Positions 1-11,236 are shown, counted from the stretch's first letter. The stretch: 64,000 nt of DNA from Betaproteobacteria bacterium HGW-Betaproteobacteria-7 (GCA_002840765.1 PHCE01000002.1:62001-126000), one strand, 5' to 3'. Translations and numbers: made by a program. The notes: generated from the letters alone by a model not told the origin.

Positions 1-600
1 TGCCGAAGTATGGATACGGCCCTGCGTCTCGGTTTCCGGCACGCGCTGTACGCGATGGCCGCCAGATTCGAACTTCAATTGCGAATAAGCGCCGCTGCCG
101 GCGATGCGGCAGATGATTTCGCGGTAGCCGCCGAGCTCCGATTCGCTGGCCGACATCACCTCGACCTGCCAGCGCTGGCGCTCGGCAAAACGCGAGTACA
201 TGCGGAAGAGGTCACCAGCGAACAGCGCCGACTCATCGCCGCCGGTGCCGGCGCGGATTTCCAGGATGACGCTGCGCTCGTCGTTGGGATCCTTCGGTAG
301 CAGCAGCTTCTGCAGCTCGATTTCCAGTTCCGGCAGGCGCGCCTTGGCGGCGGCGATTTCCTCGGCGGCGAAGTCGCGCATCTCCGGGTCGGCGAGCATC
401 GCCTCAGCCTCGGCCAGATCGTTTTCGGCCTGACGGAAGGCGCCGTACTGGACGACCACGGGTTCGATTTCCGCCCGTTCGCGCGACAGCTTGCGGAACT
501 GTTCCATGTCGCCAGCTGCATCCGGTGCCGACAGCATGCGGTCGATGCCTTCAAGGCGGTCGACCAGCAGTTCGAGTTTCTGGCGGATGCTGTCCTTCAT
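1..600 (-). CDS. prfA: Peptide chain release factor 1 (partial, N-terminal part)
   Basis: Release factor 1 reads UAA and UAG stop codons and triggers peptide release in the ribosome. The reverse strand opens with ATG at 600 and reads without a stop to the window edge, about 200 codons. The product begins [18 protein letters not shown] and continues with the acidic helical domain and [20 protein letters not shown], typical of RF1. The PxT and GGQ motifs lie beyond the window. Its neighbour on the left is not visible; hemA, often linked to prfA, lies 1.8 kb upstream behind an inserted cyclase gene. Identification is secure; the gene is cut only by the window. Confidence 0.95.
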   Translation of the reverse strand, partial: MKDSIRQKLELLVDRLEGIDRMLSAPDAAGDMEQFRKLSRERAEIEPVVVQYGAFRQAENDLAEAEAMLADPEMRDFAAEEIAAAKARLPELEIELQKLLLPKDPNDERSVILEIRAGTGGDESALFAGDLFRMYSRFAERQRWQVEVMSASESELGGYREIICRIAGSGAYSQLKFESGGHRVQRVPETETQGRIHTSA

Positions 601-777
601 GTCGGGCGCGCAGTGATCTTCGGATGGGGGCGCTATGGTACCCGAGAACACCTCCCGTCGGCGATCGACGGTCATTGCTCGAACGACTGCCAGATAGCAT
701 AATCAGCGATCATTTCGAGCAGCGTTCAGCCATCCTTTGCCCCCGCCGACCGACCACGCTCATTCCCCGACAGGCCG

Positions 778-2448
778 ATGCTCCATTCATTCCACCCCGT
801 GATCGCACTGGCGGAAAGCCTCGAACGCAGCTGGCAAGCGTACCGTGAGCGCGGTGAGTTCGACCTGTTCGTTGAATTCACCGTCTCCCTCAACGGCCTC
901 ACCGAACGTCTGCGGCGTCGCCAGATGCCGGGCTTGGTGCGTACCTGCCAGGAGCTGGAAAATGCCGCTCTGGCGCTGTTCGGCGACAGCACCCAGCACC
1001 CGATGGCCGTCGACCAGGCGAACGGAATCGAACGTCGCTTCGCCCAGTTACTCGGCGAAATACGCCGCCAGCAACATCCCCTGCCGGCCCGCCGACTCTC
1101 GGATGACAGTAGCGCCGCGCCGGATGATGTCGGCGCCCGACCCCGGCGCATCCTGATCATAGCCCCCGCCGGCCATGGGTGGACGGCCTCGCTGCAGGCA
1201 CAACTGGCCTTTTTCGGCTTCACCACCGAACAGGCCGACTGGCAGTCGGCAGCAAACCCGACCACCCCGCCACTGGCCATCCTCTTCGTGCCCGAACGTC
1301 CGGGCGGCGCATACCCGCCGAAGGCGGTAGGCAGCATCATGGCGCTGCGCACGCGCTTTCCGAACAGCTACTTCTATTGCCTGGCAGTACCCGAAAACCT
1401 GCAGAGCATGGTCCTCCTCCAGCGGGCGGGCGCCGATGCCTGCATACCCGCCGACAGCGGTATCAGCGATATCCTCTCGCGCCTGCTCGACCTGGTACGT
1501 CAGGAAGAAATGGAAGCTGATCGCGTCCTTGTCGTCGAGGACTCGGCCACTGCCTCCGCCCACGTCAGCCGCGCCCTGACCCAGCACGGCATCGACAGCC
1601 TGGTCATCGACGATCCGCGCAAGTTGCTCGAGGCCGTCGCCGACTACCGTCCGGATGCCATCCTGATGGACATGTACATGCCCTTCTGCAGTGGCATCGA
1701 AGCCACTGCCGCACTACGCCAGATCCCGGAATACCAGGCTCTGCCGGTGATCTACCTGTCGAGCGAGAGCGACATCGTGCAACAGGTCGAAGCCCTGCGC
1801 CTGGGCGGCGACCAGTTTCTGACCAAGCCGGCCAATCCGGTGCTGCTCGCCGCCGTGGTCAAGACCAAGATCGCCCGCTACCGGGAAATGCACCATGCCG
1901 GCCAGCACGATGGCCTGACCGGCCTGCTCAATCATTCGACCGCCAAGATGCGCATCGAACAGATGTGCCAAAGCGCCAGAATGACTGGCCGCCTGGTCGT
2001 CGCCATGATCGACATCGACCGTTTCAAGCGTATCAACGACAATTATGGTCACCCCTTCGGCGACAAGGTGATCCGCAGCCTCGCCTGGCTGCTCCGCGGC
2101 CGCCTGCGCAATACCGACCTGATCGGCCGCTATGGCGGCGAGGAATTCATCGTTGCCCTGCCGGACATGGACATCAACGTGGCGCGCGAACAACTCGACC
2201 GCATTCGCGAGGATTTCGCCGTCCTCCCGCACGGCCACGAAGAGGGCCCGCTGTTCGCCAGCTTCAGCTGCGGCCTGGCGACGCTTGCCGGGTTTGCCGA
2301 CCCGGCAGCCCTGATCGGCGCCGCTGACAGCGTGCTGCTTGATGCCAAACGCCAGGGACGTAACCGTGTGCTGGCCGCGCCAGACTGGTGGACGACCAGC
2401 TTAGTCGACCGAATGCAGATGGAAGAGCCGGCTGGCGGCTGTCTGTAG
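778..2448 (+). CDS. Response regulator with GGDEF diguanylate cyclase domain
   Basis: A 556-residue cytoplasmic signalling protein predicted to make cyclic di-GMP. The first 120 residues are helical and unassigned. Residues about 122-235 resemble a degenerate receiver, and 246-365 form a clear receiver with the acidic pair VVED and the phospho-acceptor Asp in ILMDMYMP (about residue 297). The GGDEF domain has GGEEF at 453-457 and an RxxD inhibitory site (RNTD) five residues before it, so it should be active and product-inhibited. The start has a weak ACAGG ribosome site. The 3' end overlaps the convergent hemA gene by 48 bp. The gene separates hemA from prfA, which are adjacent in many relatives, so it was probably inserted. 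Confidence 0.9.
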   Translation: MLHSFHPVIALAESLERSWQAYRERGEFDLFVEFTVSLNGLTERLRRRQMPGLVRTCQELENAALALFGDSTQHPMAVDQANGIERRFAQLLGEIRRQQHPLPARRLSDDSSAAPDDVGARPRRILIIAPAGHGWTASLQAQLAFFGFTTEQADWQSAANPTTPPLAILFVPERPGGAYPPKAVGSIMALRTRFPNSYFYCLAVPENLQSMVLLQRAGADACIPADSGISDILSRLLDLVRQEEMEADRVLVVEDSATASAHVSRALTQHGIDSLVIDDPRKLLEAVADYRPDAILMDMYMPFCSGIEATAALRQIPEYQALPVIYLSSESDIVQQVEALRLGGDQFLTKPANPVLLAAVVKTKIARYREMHHAGQHDGLTGLLNHSTAKMRIEQMCQSARMTGRLVVAMIDIDRFKRINDNYGHPFGDKVIRSLAWLLRGRLRNTDLIGRYGGEEFIVALPDMDINVAREQLDRIREDFAVLPHGHEEGPLFASFSCGLATLAGFADPAALIGAADSVLLDAKRQGRNRVLAAPDWWTTSLVDRMQMEEPAGGCL

Positions 2449-3651
2449 TTCGCTGCGCTCGCCGCCTTCGGCCTGATTCAGGGCTTGCGTCGGGGCGTGC
2501 AGGAACTTGTTGGTCAGGCGCAGCGACAACTGCTCGACGACTTTTTCCGGCGCCTCGCCGCGCGCCAGCAGCTTCATCGCATGCTCGATCTCGTGGCGGC
2601 GCATGCGTTCGGCCGAGTCGCGAAGCGAACGGATCACCGGCACGGTATCGCGGGCCGACAGCCAGCCGAGGAAGTCGTCAACCCGGTTGGCGATGATCGC
2701 CTCGGCCTCGACCACAGCGGCCTGCCGCGACTCGAGGCCACTCTCGACGACCTGGGCCAGGTCATCAACGGTGTACAGGAAGACATCGTCGAGTTCGCCG
2801 ACCTCTTCCTCGATGTCGCGGGGCACGGCCAGGTCGACCATGAACATCGGCCGGTGGCGACGCGCCTTCACCGCCCGCTCGATCATGCCCAGACCGATGA
2901 TCGGCAGCGGGCTGGCGGTGCAGGAAACAACGATATCGTGACGGGCGATGTGCTCGGCCAAATCATCGAGACGGATGGCTGTGCCGTTGTAGCGGTCAGC
3001 TAGTATCCGGCCGCGCTCCAGCGTGCGGTTGGCGATGGTCACCGCTTTCGGCTGACGGGCGCAGAAGTGGGCGGCGCACAGTTCGATCATTTCGCCGGCA
3101 CCGATAAAAATGATGCGCTGCTCCTCGATCGACTCGAAGATGCGCTCGGCCAGATGCACGCCGGCGGCAGCCATGGAGACGATATTGGCGCCGATGGCGG
3201 TGCTGCTGCGCACTTCCTTGGCCACCGAGAAGGAGCGCTGGAACAGCTTGTGCAACTGCGTGCCGAGCGTGCCGCTCTCTTCGGCGGCGCGCACCGCATC
3301 CTTCATCTGGCCGAGAATCTGCGGCTCGCCGATGACCATCGAGTCAAGCCCGCAGGCGACGCGGAAGGCATGGCGGATGGCTTCCGGCTGATCGTGGGTG
3401 TACAGGTAGGGGGCCAGTTCGTGGCGCTCGATCTGGTGATAGCGGGTCAGCCAGTCGATGACTGCTTCCGGCGTCTCGGCGGCGCAGTAAATTTCCGTCC
3501 GGTTGCAAGTGGACAGAATGGCCACTTCCTTGACCGGTTGGCTGCGCGTCAGATCGGACAGCGCATGGGCCAGTTTGTCGGCGCCGAACGCCACGCGCTC
3601 GCGGATGGCGAGCGGCGCGGAATGATGATTGATGCCGAGGGTAAAGATCAC
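2401..3651 (-). CDS. hemA: Glutamyl-tRNA reductase
   Basis: Reduces glutamyl-tRNA to glutamate-1-semialdehyde with NADPH, the first committed step of tetrapyrrole synthesis by the C5 pathway. At 416 residues it has normal length. The N-terminal [13 protein letters not shown] and the catalytic-cysteine motif [10 protein letters not shown] are present, followed by the NADPH-binding [13 protein letters not shown] segment and the C-terminal dimerisation helices. Its last 16 codons overlap the 3' end of the convergent cyclase gene. The upstream 70 bp before cysA show no clear promoter. Confidence 0.97.
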   Translation of the reverse strand: MIFTLGINHHSAPLAIRERVAFGADKLAHALSDLTRSQPVKEVAILSTCNRTEIYCAAETPEAVIDWLTRYHQIERHELAPYLYTHDQPEAIRHAFRVACGLDSMVIGEPQILGQMKDAVRAAEESGTLGTQLHKLFQRSFSVAKEVRSSTAIGANIVSMAAAGVHLAERIFESIEEQRIIFIGAGEMIELCAAHFCARQPKAVTIANRTLERGRILADRYNGTAIRLDDLAEHIARHDIVVSCTASPLPIIGLGMIERAVKARRHRPMFMVDLAVPRDIEEEVGELDDVFLYTVDDLAQVVESGLESRQAAVVEAEAIIANRVDDFLGWLSARDTVPVIRSLRDSAERMRRHEIEHAMKLLARGEAPEKVVEQLSLRLTNKFLHAPTQALNQAEGGERSELQTAASRLFHLHSVD

Positions 3652-3722
3652 CGGGTTGGGCAGGGGCGCGGAAGTGGGGGCCGATTATAGCACCGGCCCC
3701 GGAAGCCCTTCCCCGATCTGGA

Positions 3723-4789
<1,067 letters not shown>

Positions 4790-4790
<1 letters not shown>

Positions 4791-5653
4791 CAGGTTTTCT
4801 CCGGGGCCAGCACCGCGTTCAGCATTTCCGTCTCCTTCTTCATCCGCCATTCGACGATGGTCTTGGCGACCAGCGTGACCATGGCCAGCAGGGCGAGCAC
4901 GGAAGCCGCGGCGAAGGCACCGATGGCGTTGTATTCGTTGTAGAGGATCTCGACATGCAGCGGCAGTGTGTTGGTTTCGCCGCGGATGTGGCCGGAAACC
5001 ACCGACACCGCGCCAAACTCGCCCATCGCCCGGGCATTCGACAGGATCACGCCGTAGAGCAGGCCCCACTTGATGTTGGGCAGCGTCACCCGCCAGAACA
5101 TTTGCCAGCCGGAAGCGCCGAGCGACACCGCGGCCTCTTCCTCGTCCTTGCCCTGTGACTGCATCAGCGGGATCAGTTCGCGGGCAATGAACGGGAAGGT
5201 GATGAACAGGGTCGCGAGGATCATGCCGGGAATGGCGAAGATGATCTTGATGTCGTGCTCGGACAACCACGGACCGAAGGTGCCCTGGGCGCCGAAGATG
5301 AGGATGAAGATCAGGCCGGCGACCACCGGCGATACGGCGAACGGCAAGTCGATCAGCGTGATCAAGAGGCTCTTGCCCTTGAACTCGAACTTGGCGATGG
5401 CCCAGGCGGCGGCAACGCCGAAGGCGATGTTGAAGGGCAGCACGGCGACGGCGATGACGATGGTCAGCCAGACCGCCGACAGCGTTTCCGGTTCCTGCAG
5501 TGCCGCCACGTACAGCGGCCAGCCCTGGGCCAGCGCCTCGACGAATACCGCCAGCAGCGGCAGGCAGAGGAAGAAGAACAGGAAGCCGAGGCCGAGCGTC
5601 AGCAGCGTATAACGGATCCAGGCCGGTTCCTGGGTGGCGCGCGTCGATTTCAT
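4790..5653 (-). CDS. cysW: Sulfate ABC transporter permease CysW
   Basis: Inner-membrane permease of the sulfate/thiosulfate importer, pairing with CysT. The 287-residue product begins [15 protein letters not shown] and has about six hydrophobic segments. It carries the EAA loop that contacts CysA ([21 protein letters not shown]). The ATG at 5653 overlaps the cysT stop as ATGA, and the stop overlaps cysA, so translation is probably coupled through the operon. Confidence 0.96.
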
Positions 5654-6522
5654 TGTGCGCCTCCGGCCTTGGCAGCAGCCACTTCGAGCGGCTCGCTGTG
5701 CTTGTGGCGGTTGGCCGTCCACCACTGCAGTACGTTGATCGCCAAGAGCAGCACGAAGGAGATGGCCAGCATGACCACGGCCAGGGCCGTGGCGCCGAGC
5801 ACGTCGTACTGCTCGAGCTTGGAGATGATCAGCAGCGGCACGATTTCGGAAATCAGCGGCAGGTTGCCGGCGATGAAGATGACCGAGCCGAATTCGCCGA
5901 GCGCCCGGGCGAAGGCCAACGCAAAGCCGGTCAGCAGCGCCGGAAAGATGGCCGGGAAGATGATCCGGCTGAAGGTCTGGGCGCGCGAGGCGCCGAGCGA
6001 GGCGGCGGCCTCCTCGACCTCGGTCTCGATGTCCTCGATCACCGGCTGCAGCGTGCGCACGACGAACGGCAGGGTGATGAAGGTCAGCGCCACGACAATG
6101 CCGACCGGCGTGTAGGCAACCTTGAAGCCAAGCGGCTCGAGATGGCTGCCGAGCCAGCCGTTACCTGCGTAAAGCGTCGCCAGGGTGATGCCGGCGACGG
6201 CGGTGGGCAGGGCGAACGGCAGATCCACCAGGGCATCGACGAAACGCTTGCCGGGAAAGGTATAGCGCACCAGGATCCAGGCGACGATCAGGCCGAACAC
6301 GGCATTGATGCCGGCGGCCAGCAGCGACGAAACGAAGGTGACGCGAAAGGCGGCCAGCGAGCGCTCGCCCAGGGCGATGTCAATGATCTGCATGAAGCCC
6401 AGTTCGGAGGCTTTCAGGATCAGGCCGCCGAGCGGCAGCAGGATCAGCAGCGACAGGTAGACCAGCGTGTAGCCGAGGGCCAGACCGAAGCCAGGCAGCA
6501 CGCGAGGGGATTTGGCAGACAT
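5650..6522 (-). CDS. cysT: Sulfate ABC transporter permease CysT
   Basis: Second membrane subunit of the sulfate importer (also called CysU). The 290-residue product starts [19 protein letters not shown], has about six membrane spans, and an EAA loop [21 protein letters not shown]. The start at 6522 follows a GAGAAGAG ribosome site; an upstream ATG would lengthen it only by low-quality sequence. It lies 60 bp after sbp and overlaps cysW by 4 bp. Confidence 0.96.
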   Translation of the reverse strand: MSAKSPRVLPGFGLALGYTLVYLSLLILLPLGGLILKASELGFMQIIDIALGERSLAAFRVTFVSSLLAAGINAVFGLIVAWILVRYTFPGKRFVDALVDLPFALPTAVAGITLATLYAGNGWLGSHLEPLGFKVAYTPVGIVVALTFITLPFVVRTLQPVIEDIETEVEEAAASLGASRAQTFSRIIFPAIFPALLTGFALAFARALGEFGSVIFIAGNLPLISEIVPLLIISKLEQYDVLGATALAVVMLAISFVLLLAINVLQWWTANRHKHSEPLEVAAAKAGGAQ

Positions 6523-6582
6523 TCGTCTCTTCTCTTGGCGACGGCTGGCGCCTTCCACCTGAGCGGAAGGGGCCAGCGGCTG

Positions 6583-7581
6583 TTACTTGGCGACGTAAAC
6601 CTTGTCGAAGCTACCGCCGTCCTTGAAGTGCGTGACGAAGGCCTTGCTGGCACCACCGAACACTTCATCGACGGTGAAAGTCTTCACCGGCGGGAAGAAA
6701 TGGGCGTATTTCTTCAGGATTTCCGGATCGCGCGGGCGCAGATAGTTCAACGCGGCATTCTCCTGGCCTTCCTTCGACCACAGGTATTCCAGGTAGGCCG
6801 TCGCCTGTTTGCGCGTGCCCTTCTTGTCCACCACCTTGTCGACGAGGGCCACCGGGAACTCTGTCTGCATGGTCAGGCTGGGCAGTACGACCTCGAACTC
6901 GCCCTTGCCGAATTCCTTGGCGATCATTTCGGCCTCGGATTCAAAGGTGATCAACACATCGCCGATGCGCCGCTGCATGAAGGTGGTGGTGGCGTCGCGG
7001 CCGCCGGCGGCGAACAGCGGAGCGTTCTTCAGCAGCTTGCCGAGGAATTCCTGCGCCTTCTGGTCATTGCCACCCGGCTGCTTGAGCGCCCAGGCCCAGG
7101 CTGAAAGATATGTATTGCGGCCGTTACCGGTGTTCTTCGGATGCGGCATGATGACCTGCACGCCCGGTGCGGCCAGATCGGCCCAGTCCTTCAAGTTTTT
7201 CGGATTGCCCTTGCGGACGATCAAGACCATCGCCGAAGTGTACGGTGAAGCGCTGTTGGGGAATTTCTTCGCCCAGTCCTTGGCCACCAGCCCCTTCTCC
7301 ACCAGGAACTCGATGTCGTTGACCTGGTTCATGGTGACCACGTCGGCTTCCAGGCCATCGGCGACGGCACGCACCTGCTTGCTCGACCCGGCATGCGACT
7401 GCTTCAGCTCCAGCGATTCGCCGGTCTTCGCCTTCCAGTGCTTCTGGAACAGCGGGTTGTAATCCTTGTACACATCGCGAGCGACGTCGTAGGAGACGTT
7501 GAGCAGCATGGCATCGGCCACGGCGGCGCTGGCGACCAGGCTGAGCAGCAGGGCGGACAGGGATTTGCGGATTGGTTTCAT
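6583..7581 (-). CDS. sbp: Periplasmic sulfate-binding protein
   Basis: Captures sulfate in the periplasm and delivers it to CysTWA. The 332-residue protein has a signal peptide (positive start, hydrophobic core, ASAAVADA cleavage region) and family motifs such as LLNVSYDVARDVYKDYNPLF and QSHAGSSKQVRAV. It could be annotated Sbp or CysP; the two families are close. It is first in the operon, and the AT-rich 100 bp upstream should hold the promoter. Confidence 0.95.
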   Translation of the reverse strand: MKPIRKSLSALLLSLVASAAVADAMLLNVSYDVARDVYKDYNPLFQKHWKAKTGESLELKQSHAGSSKQVRAVADGLEADVVTMNQVNDIEFLVEKGLVAKDWAKKFPNSASPYTSAMVLIVRKGNPKNLKDWADLAAPGVQVIMPHPKNTGNGRNTYLSAWAWALKQPGGNDQKAQEFLGKLLKNAPLFAAGGRDATTTFMQRRIGDVLITFESEAEMIAKEFGKGEFEVVLPSLTMQTEFPVALVDKVVDKKGTRKQATAYLEYLWSKEGQENAALNYLRPRDPEILKKYAHFFPPVKTFTVDEVFGGASKAFVTHFKDGGSFDKVYVAK

Positions 7582-7656
7582 GGCGGTTCTCCAGATAATC
7601 GTCTGGCCGCACTTTAATGGAGATGTTTATAACCCCAAAGACGACAAATAAATTTA

Positions 7657-7677
7657 GTTATTTCAATTTCGAATAAC
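7657..7677. promoter_or_regulatory. AT-rich inverted repeat upstream of sbp
   Basis: GTTATT and AATAAC form a perfect 6-bp inverted repeat with a 9-bp spacer in the AT-rich gap between divergent sbp and the Pal-like gene. Sulfate uptake operons are usually activated by CysB, a LysR-type protein that binds dyad sites of this kind, but the match to a CysB site is not established here. It could equally be part of the promoter of the Pal-like gene. Confidence 0.35.
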
Positions 7678-7771
7678 AACTTGACTCTAGCGCCGCGCGA
7701 ACCCTGCTTCTCTGTTCCGCCGCCGCCCGAGCAGCTATCATTCGCCATCCTTCACGCTGCTCACGACAACA

Positions 7772-8353
7772 ATGCGCCCCTCACTGCCCGCCATGCTCCT
7801 GCTCTCCGCCCTGCTGGCGGCCTGCTCCACCTCGCGCGAGGCCCAGCGAAGACAGCACATTGACCAGGACGGCCCGCTCAAGGTGCATCCGGGTCTCCTC
7901 GGCCAGGCGGTGCCGGCAGAACTGGCACCTATCCCGGCCCCCGCCCCGGCAACGGCGCCCGTCGCCCCGGCGAGCGAGGCGCCGGCAGAGATTCGCATGG
8001 ATCAGGATGGTCTGCGCACGCAACGTAGTGTCTATTTCGATTACAACAGCACCGGCCTGAAGGCTGACCATGATCCCGCCTTGCGTGCCCACGCCCGTTA
8101 CCTGGCGGCCAATCCGCAGACCCGCGTGCGCATCGAGGGCAATGCCGACGAGCGCGGCAGCGACGACTTCAACTTGCGCCTGGGTGAGCGCCGCGCCGCC
8201 ACCGTGCGCGATACGCTGATTGCTCATGGCGCGCAGAAACAGCAAGTAAGGATCAAATCCCTGGGCAAGTCGCAACCCAAGCTAAAAGGCAGCGACGAGC
8301 AATCGTGGGCGGAAAACCGCCGCGCCGACGTAATTTACGAAGTCGAAAAGTAG
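7772..8353 (+). CDS. Pal-like OmpA-family lipoprotein
   Basis: Predicted outer-membrane lipoprotein anchoring the envelope to peptidoglycan. The 193-residue product has a lipobox LLAAC with lipidated Cys18, a Pro/Ala-rich linker, and a C-terminal OmpA/Pal domain (about residues 85-193). That domain has VYFDYNSTGL, GNADERGSDDFNLRLGERRA and SWAENRRADVIYE, which line the diaminopimelate-binding site. There are no tol genes beside it, so it is probably a Pal paralogue and not the Tol-Pal subunit itself. A terminator follows. Confidence 0.88.
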   Translation: MRPSLPAMLLLSALLAACSTSREAQRRQHIDQDGPLKVHPGLLGQAVPAELAPIPAPAPATAPVAPASEAPAEIRMDQDGLRTQRSVYFDYNSTGLKADHDPALRAHARYLAANPQTRVRIEGNADERGSDDFNLRLGERRAATVRDTLIAHGAQKQQVRIKSLGKSQPKLKGSDEQSWAENRRADVIYEVEK

Positions 8354-8375
8354 TCGTCGCCGTAGCTACAAGTAG

Positions 8376-8404
8376 AAGGCCCTGCCATCCCGGCAGGGCC
8401 TTTG
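8376..8404 (+). terminator. Rho-independent terminator after the Pal-like gene
   Basis: AAGGCCCTGCC and GGCAGGGCCTT form an 11-bp stem with a 5-base loop, 23 bp after the stop codon. The T tract is short (TTT, then GC), so it may be of moderate strength. Confidence 0.8.
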
Positions 8405-8430
8405 CATTTGTGACGGGGGAAAACGGTCGC

Positions 8431-8616
8431 TCAGTGCTGTTCGGTTTCTTCCATCTCCTTGCCGCGCAGGCAGGCCAACCAATCGGAAAACGGGATTTCA
8501 TGGACTTCGGGCTGCCGGCGCTCGACGGTACGGCGGCGCTCACGCCAGCCATTCGGCGGACCCAGTTCAGATCGCCGTCGGTCGTTGCCTTCCCGCTTGT
8601 CAGTCTTGCCACGCAT
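8431..8616 (-). CDS. Small basic conserved-looking protein, unknown function
   Basis: A 61-residue Arg/Glu-rich protein beginning MRGKTDKREGNDRRRSELGPP with the repeated pattern ERRRTVERRQPEVHEIPFSDW. No membrane segment, signal or known motif. I chose the ATG at 8616 because GGGGAAG sits about 9 bases upstream; an ATG at 8634 would add six residues but lacks a ribosome site. It lies between the Pal-like gene and the flavoprotein. Function unknown; the regular charge pattern and ribosome site suggest it is real. Confidence 0.55.
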   Translation of the reverse strand: MRGKTDKREGNDRRRSELGPPNGWRERRRTVERRQPEVHEIPFSDWLACLRGKEMEETEQH

Positions 8617-8739
8617 TTTCACTTGCTTCCCCATGCCACCGCGCCGAACACCCCGGCCCGAATGGTTTCACTCTAGGGCAGCCCCCGATCAGCGGCAGTG
8701 AAATAGCTCACGCCTGCCGGCAAACACCCGAACGGCATA

Positions 8740-10344
8740 TCAGGACAAGGCAGCGATGGCCCGCCGGGCGGCGATCACGCCGCGATATTGCGCTTCCTCG
8801 AAGAGCGAAAACCCCGACAGGTCGGCGTGCGCCAGCATGATCCGCCGATGGCGGAAGGCGGTCAGTTTCTGCCGGCCCCCGCCCCACAGGCTGCCGGGTA
8901 GCGGCCGGCGCATGGCATGGCCGTTACGGAAGATATCGAGGCGCGTGGCCAGCCGGCGGATGTCCGGATGCACGCCCTCCAGTTCGGCCAGGATGCCCTC
9001 GGCCCAGGCCTCGCGTGGCGTCTCCAGCAGCAGCCGGCGGCCCTCGGCCGGGGTGACGTCGTGGAGCGCGCGATAGCAGGTGAACACCGTAGCGTGCAGA
9101 TGGCGGCGCAGCAACTGGTGCGTCGCCGTCACGTAACCGAGGCCGGGACTGTCGTAGAGTACATTGTCCCAGGCCGGCGGAGCGCCATGGCGCTCGGCCG
9201 GCAGGGAGGACAGATGCAGATTGGCGGTCAGCCACGGCGCGTAATCGCCGGCCAGCACGGCCTGGCGGAGGGCGCCGGGCAACGCCGGCCAGACGCGCGG
9301 CAAAACGAACAGCGGCGCCGCCCAGATCAGCGCCCGGGCTTCGATGCGCAGGCTGCGCTCACCCTGCAGTACATCGACCGTCACCCCTGACTTGCCTTCT
9401 TCCACTCGCCAGGCCAGCGCCCCGGTCAGGATCCGCTCGCCTGCCCGGCGGGCCAGGCCGCGCGCCAGCCAGGCATTGCCCTCGGGCGCTGTCAGCACCG
9501 TATCACCAGTGGCGTTGGCCGACTCGCCGTCGCGACAGGCGAAATAGTGCAGGCCAGCCCAGGCCGAGGTGTCGCCCAGGGCCGTGCCGTAATCGTCGCG
9601 ACAGGCATAGTCAGCCAGCCAGCGCACGGTCGGTGCGGAAAAGCCGTTGTCGCTCAACCACTGCGCGAAGGAGATGCGATCGAGCGCCAGCCACTGCGGA
9701 TCGCGGCTGGACAGCTCCATCGGCAGCGCGAACACTTTGCGGCCGTCTTTACCCCGCGCCAACTTCAACTCGCTCACGCGCTCAAGAAAGGCTTGCTGTT
9801 GCGCCCGTTCACCGGCATCGAGGCCGCGCTGCGGCAGCAACCCCTCTTCCCACAAGCCATTGCGGTAGACGCGCTCCTGCGGCGTGGCGCACAGATAGCG
9901 CTCCTCATAATGCGGCCGCCGGGCGCCCGGATCACCTGTCAGCACGCCGAGTTCAGCCAGCAGTTCGCGGACGTGCACGGCCTGCGGCCCAGGCAGCGGC
10001 AGGTAATGCGCGCCCAGCGGATAGGCGCCCAGGGGCGACTGGCCGGCCCGTGAATTGCCGCCCGCCTCCTGTTCCAGATCGAGAAGGAGGAAGTCATCGA
10101 AGCCGGAACGGGCCAGTTGCCAGGCTGCCGACAGGCCGGAAATCCCGCCGCCAACGATGACGATGCCGGTCCGCCGGGTAGCACTTGGCGCCGGCAGCTT
10201 GCCATCGCGCAAACGATGGGCAAAGCAGTCATCGACGCCGCCCAGTTCGCCCGGGGGCAAGGGTGGTTTGCCATTGCCGGCGCAGCCAGCCAGCGTCGCC
10301 GCGGCGACAACCCGCAGAAAATCGCGCCGGCTGTGGCTAGTCAA
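8740..10344 (-). CDS. FAD-dependent amine-oxidase-family protein, Tat-exported lipoprotein
   Basis: A flavoprotein of the monoamine-oxidase/protoporphyrinogen-oxidase fold, substrate unknown. The N-terminus has a twin-arginine motif SRRDFLRVV followed by a lipobox-like LAGC, suggesting folded export by Tat and lipidation. The dinucleotide-binding motif is IVIVGGGISGLSAA, and the C-terminus has the usual flavin-contact segment HADLSGFSLFEEAQYRG. I assigned a TTG start at 10344, overlapping the ftsX stop by 8 bp, because earlier in-frame starts lie inside ftsX and this one places the Tat motif at the N-terminus; no well-spaced ribosome site is visible. About 534 residues. In many proteobacteria rpoH occupies this position. 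Confidence 0.85.
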   Translation of the reverse strand: MTSHSRRDFLRVVAAATLAGCAGNGKPPLPPGELGGVDDCFAHRLRDGKLPAPSATRRTGIVIVGGGISGLSAAWQLARSGFDDFLLLDLEQEAGGNSRAGQSPLGAYPLGAHYLPLPGPQAVHVRELLAELGVLTGDPGARRPHYEERYLCATPQERVYRNGLWEEGLLPQRGLDAGERAQQQAFLERVSELKLARGKDGRKVFALPMELSSRDPQWLALDRISFAQWLSDNGFSAPTVRWLADYACRDDYGTALGDTSAWAGLHYFACRDGESANATGDTVLTAPEGNAWLARGLARRAGERILTGALAWRVEEGKSGVTVDVLQGERSLRIEARALIWAAPLFVLPRVWPALPGALRQAVLAGDYAPWLTANLHLSSLPAERHGAPPAWDNVLYDSPGLGYVTATHQLLRRHLHATVFTCYRALHDVTPAEGRRLLLETPREAWAEGILAELEGVHPDIRRLATRLDIFRNGHAMRRPLPGSLWGGGRQKLTAFRHRRIMLAHADLSGFSLFEEAQYRGVIAARRAIAALS

Positions 10345-11236
10345 ACTTCCGCAGAGAGAGGCTGACCGACAGTTGGGCGCCAAGCCAGCCGAGCAATGCG
10401 CCACCAGCCGCCAGCACGGCAGCGCCGATGGCAGTTGGCGCCTTGAGGGCGAAAGCCGCGCCATAAAGCGCCGCCAGTTCGCCGACCGGCCCCGCCAGCA
10501 GATGCAGCCCGCCAAGGACAATACCGGCCGCGAGCAGACCACCGAGCGCCCCCTGGAGAGCGCCGAAGTAATAGAACGGCCGGCGAATGAAGGCATCGGT
10601 GGCGCCGATCATCCGCGCCACCTCGATTTCCGCCGCCCGGGCCATGACCTGTAAGCGAATGGTGTTGAAGGTCACTGCCACCAACCCGGCGGCGAACAGG
10701 CCGGCGAGCATGGCCAGGGCCAGCCGGCCGAGACGCAGGAAGGCGTCGAAGCGCTTGACCCAGGCCGAATCGAGCTGCACATGCGCCACCTTCGGCCAGC
10801 CAGCGAGCTCCTTGCTGATGGCTTCCAGCGCCGCCGGCTCGGTATCGGCCGGTTCGACGATGAAGGCATCAGGCAGCGGATTGCGCGGCAGGCTGGCGAC
10901 GATCTCGGCCATCTCCTCGGTCTGCTGCAGGCGCTTCAAGGCCTCCTCGCGTGGCACGAAGCGCCAGGTCAGGCCGGACGCCTGGCGCAGGCGACTTTCG
11001 ATCTCGGCAACTTCCTTGCGGCTGGCGCCGAGTTCCAAGAAAACGCTGATCTGTTTGACGCCGGAAGCGCGGCTGCCGAGTTCGCGCAGGTTGTCGAGCA
11101 GCACGTAGCCGAAGGCCGGCAGGGTCAGCGCAATGCCGATCACCAGCAGCGACAGCAGGGTGCTCATCGGCGCTGCCAACAGGCGCCGGAAGGCCGCCGC
11201 CAGGGCGGCGCTGTGCTGGGTCAGCCAGGCGCTCAC
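10337..11236 (-). CDS. ftsX: Cell division protein FtsX
   Basis: Inner-membrane subunit of the FtsEX complex, which links septal peptidoglycan hydrolase activation to division. The 299-residue product has one N-terminal membrane span, a periplasmic domain and three C-terminal spans, the standard FtsX layout, with TFNTIRLQVMARAAEIEVARMIGATDAFIRRPF. A GTG start at 11236 overlaps the ftsE stop as GTGA and has GGGAGA upstream; the longer ATG-initiated reading would overlap ftsE by 46 bp. Confidence 0.94.
   Translation of the reverse strand: MSAWLTQHSAALAAAFRRLLAAPMSTLLSLLVIGIALTLPAFGYVLLDNLRELGSRASGVKQISVFLELGASRKEVAEIESRLRQASGLTWRFVPREEALKRLQQTEEMAEIVASLPRNPLPDAFIVEPADTEPAALEAISKELAGWPKVAHVQLDSAWVKRFDAFLRLGRLALAMLAGLFAAGLVAVTFNTIRLQVMARAAEIEVARMIGATDAFIRRPFYYFGALQGALGGLLAAGIVLGGLHLLAGPVGELAALYGAAFALKAPTAIGAAVLAAGGALLGWLGAQLSVSLSLRKFD

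Noticed and set aside
4791..5270. Extension of cysA to a start at 5270
   Set aside because: Would overlap cysW by 480 bp; the MSIEIRN start at 4790 is in the normal place.
8664..8703. TTTCACT / AGTGAAA inverted repeat after the flavoprotein gene
   Set aside because: Arms of 7 bp with a 24-bp spacer and no T run; too weak to call a terminator or operator.
10345..10596. N-terminal extension of the flavoprotein to an ATG at 10596
   Set aside because: It would lie wholly inside ftsX and bury the Tat motif in the middle of the protein.
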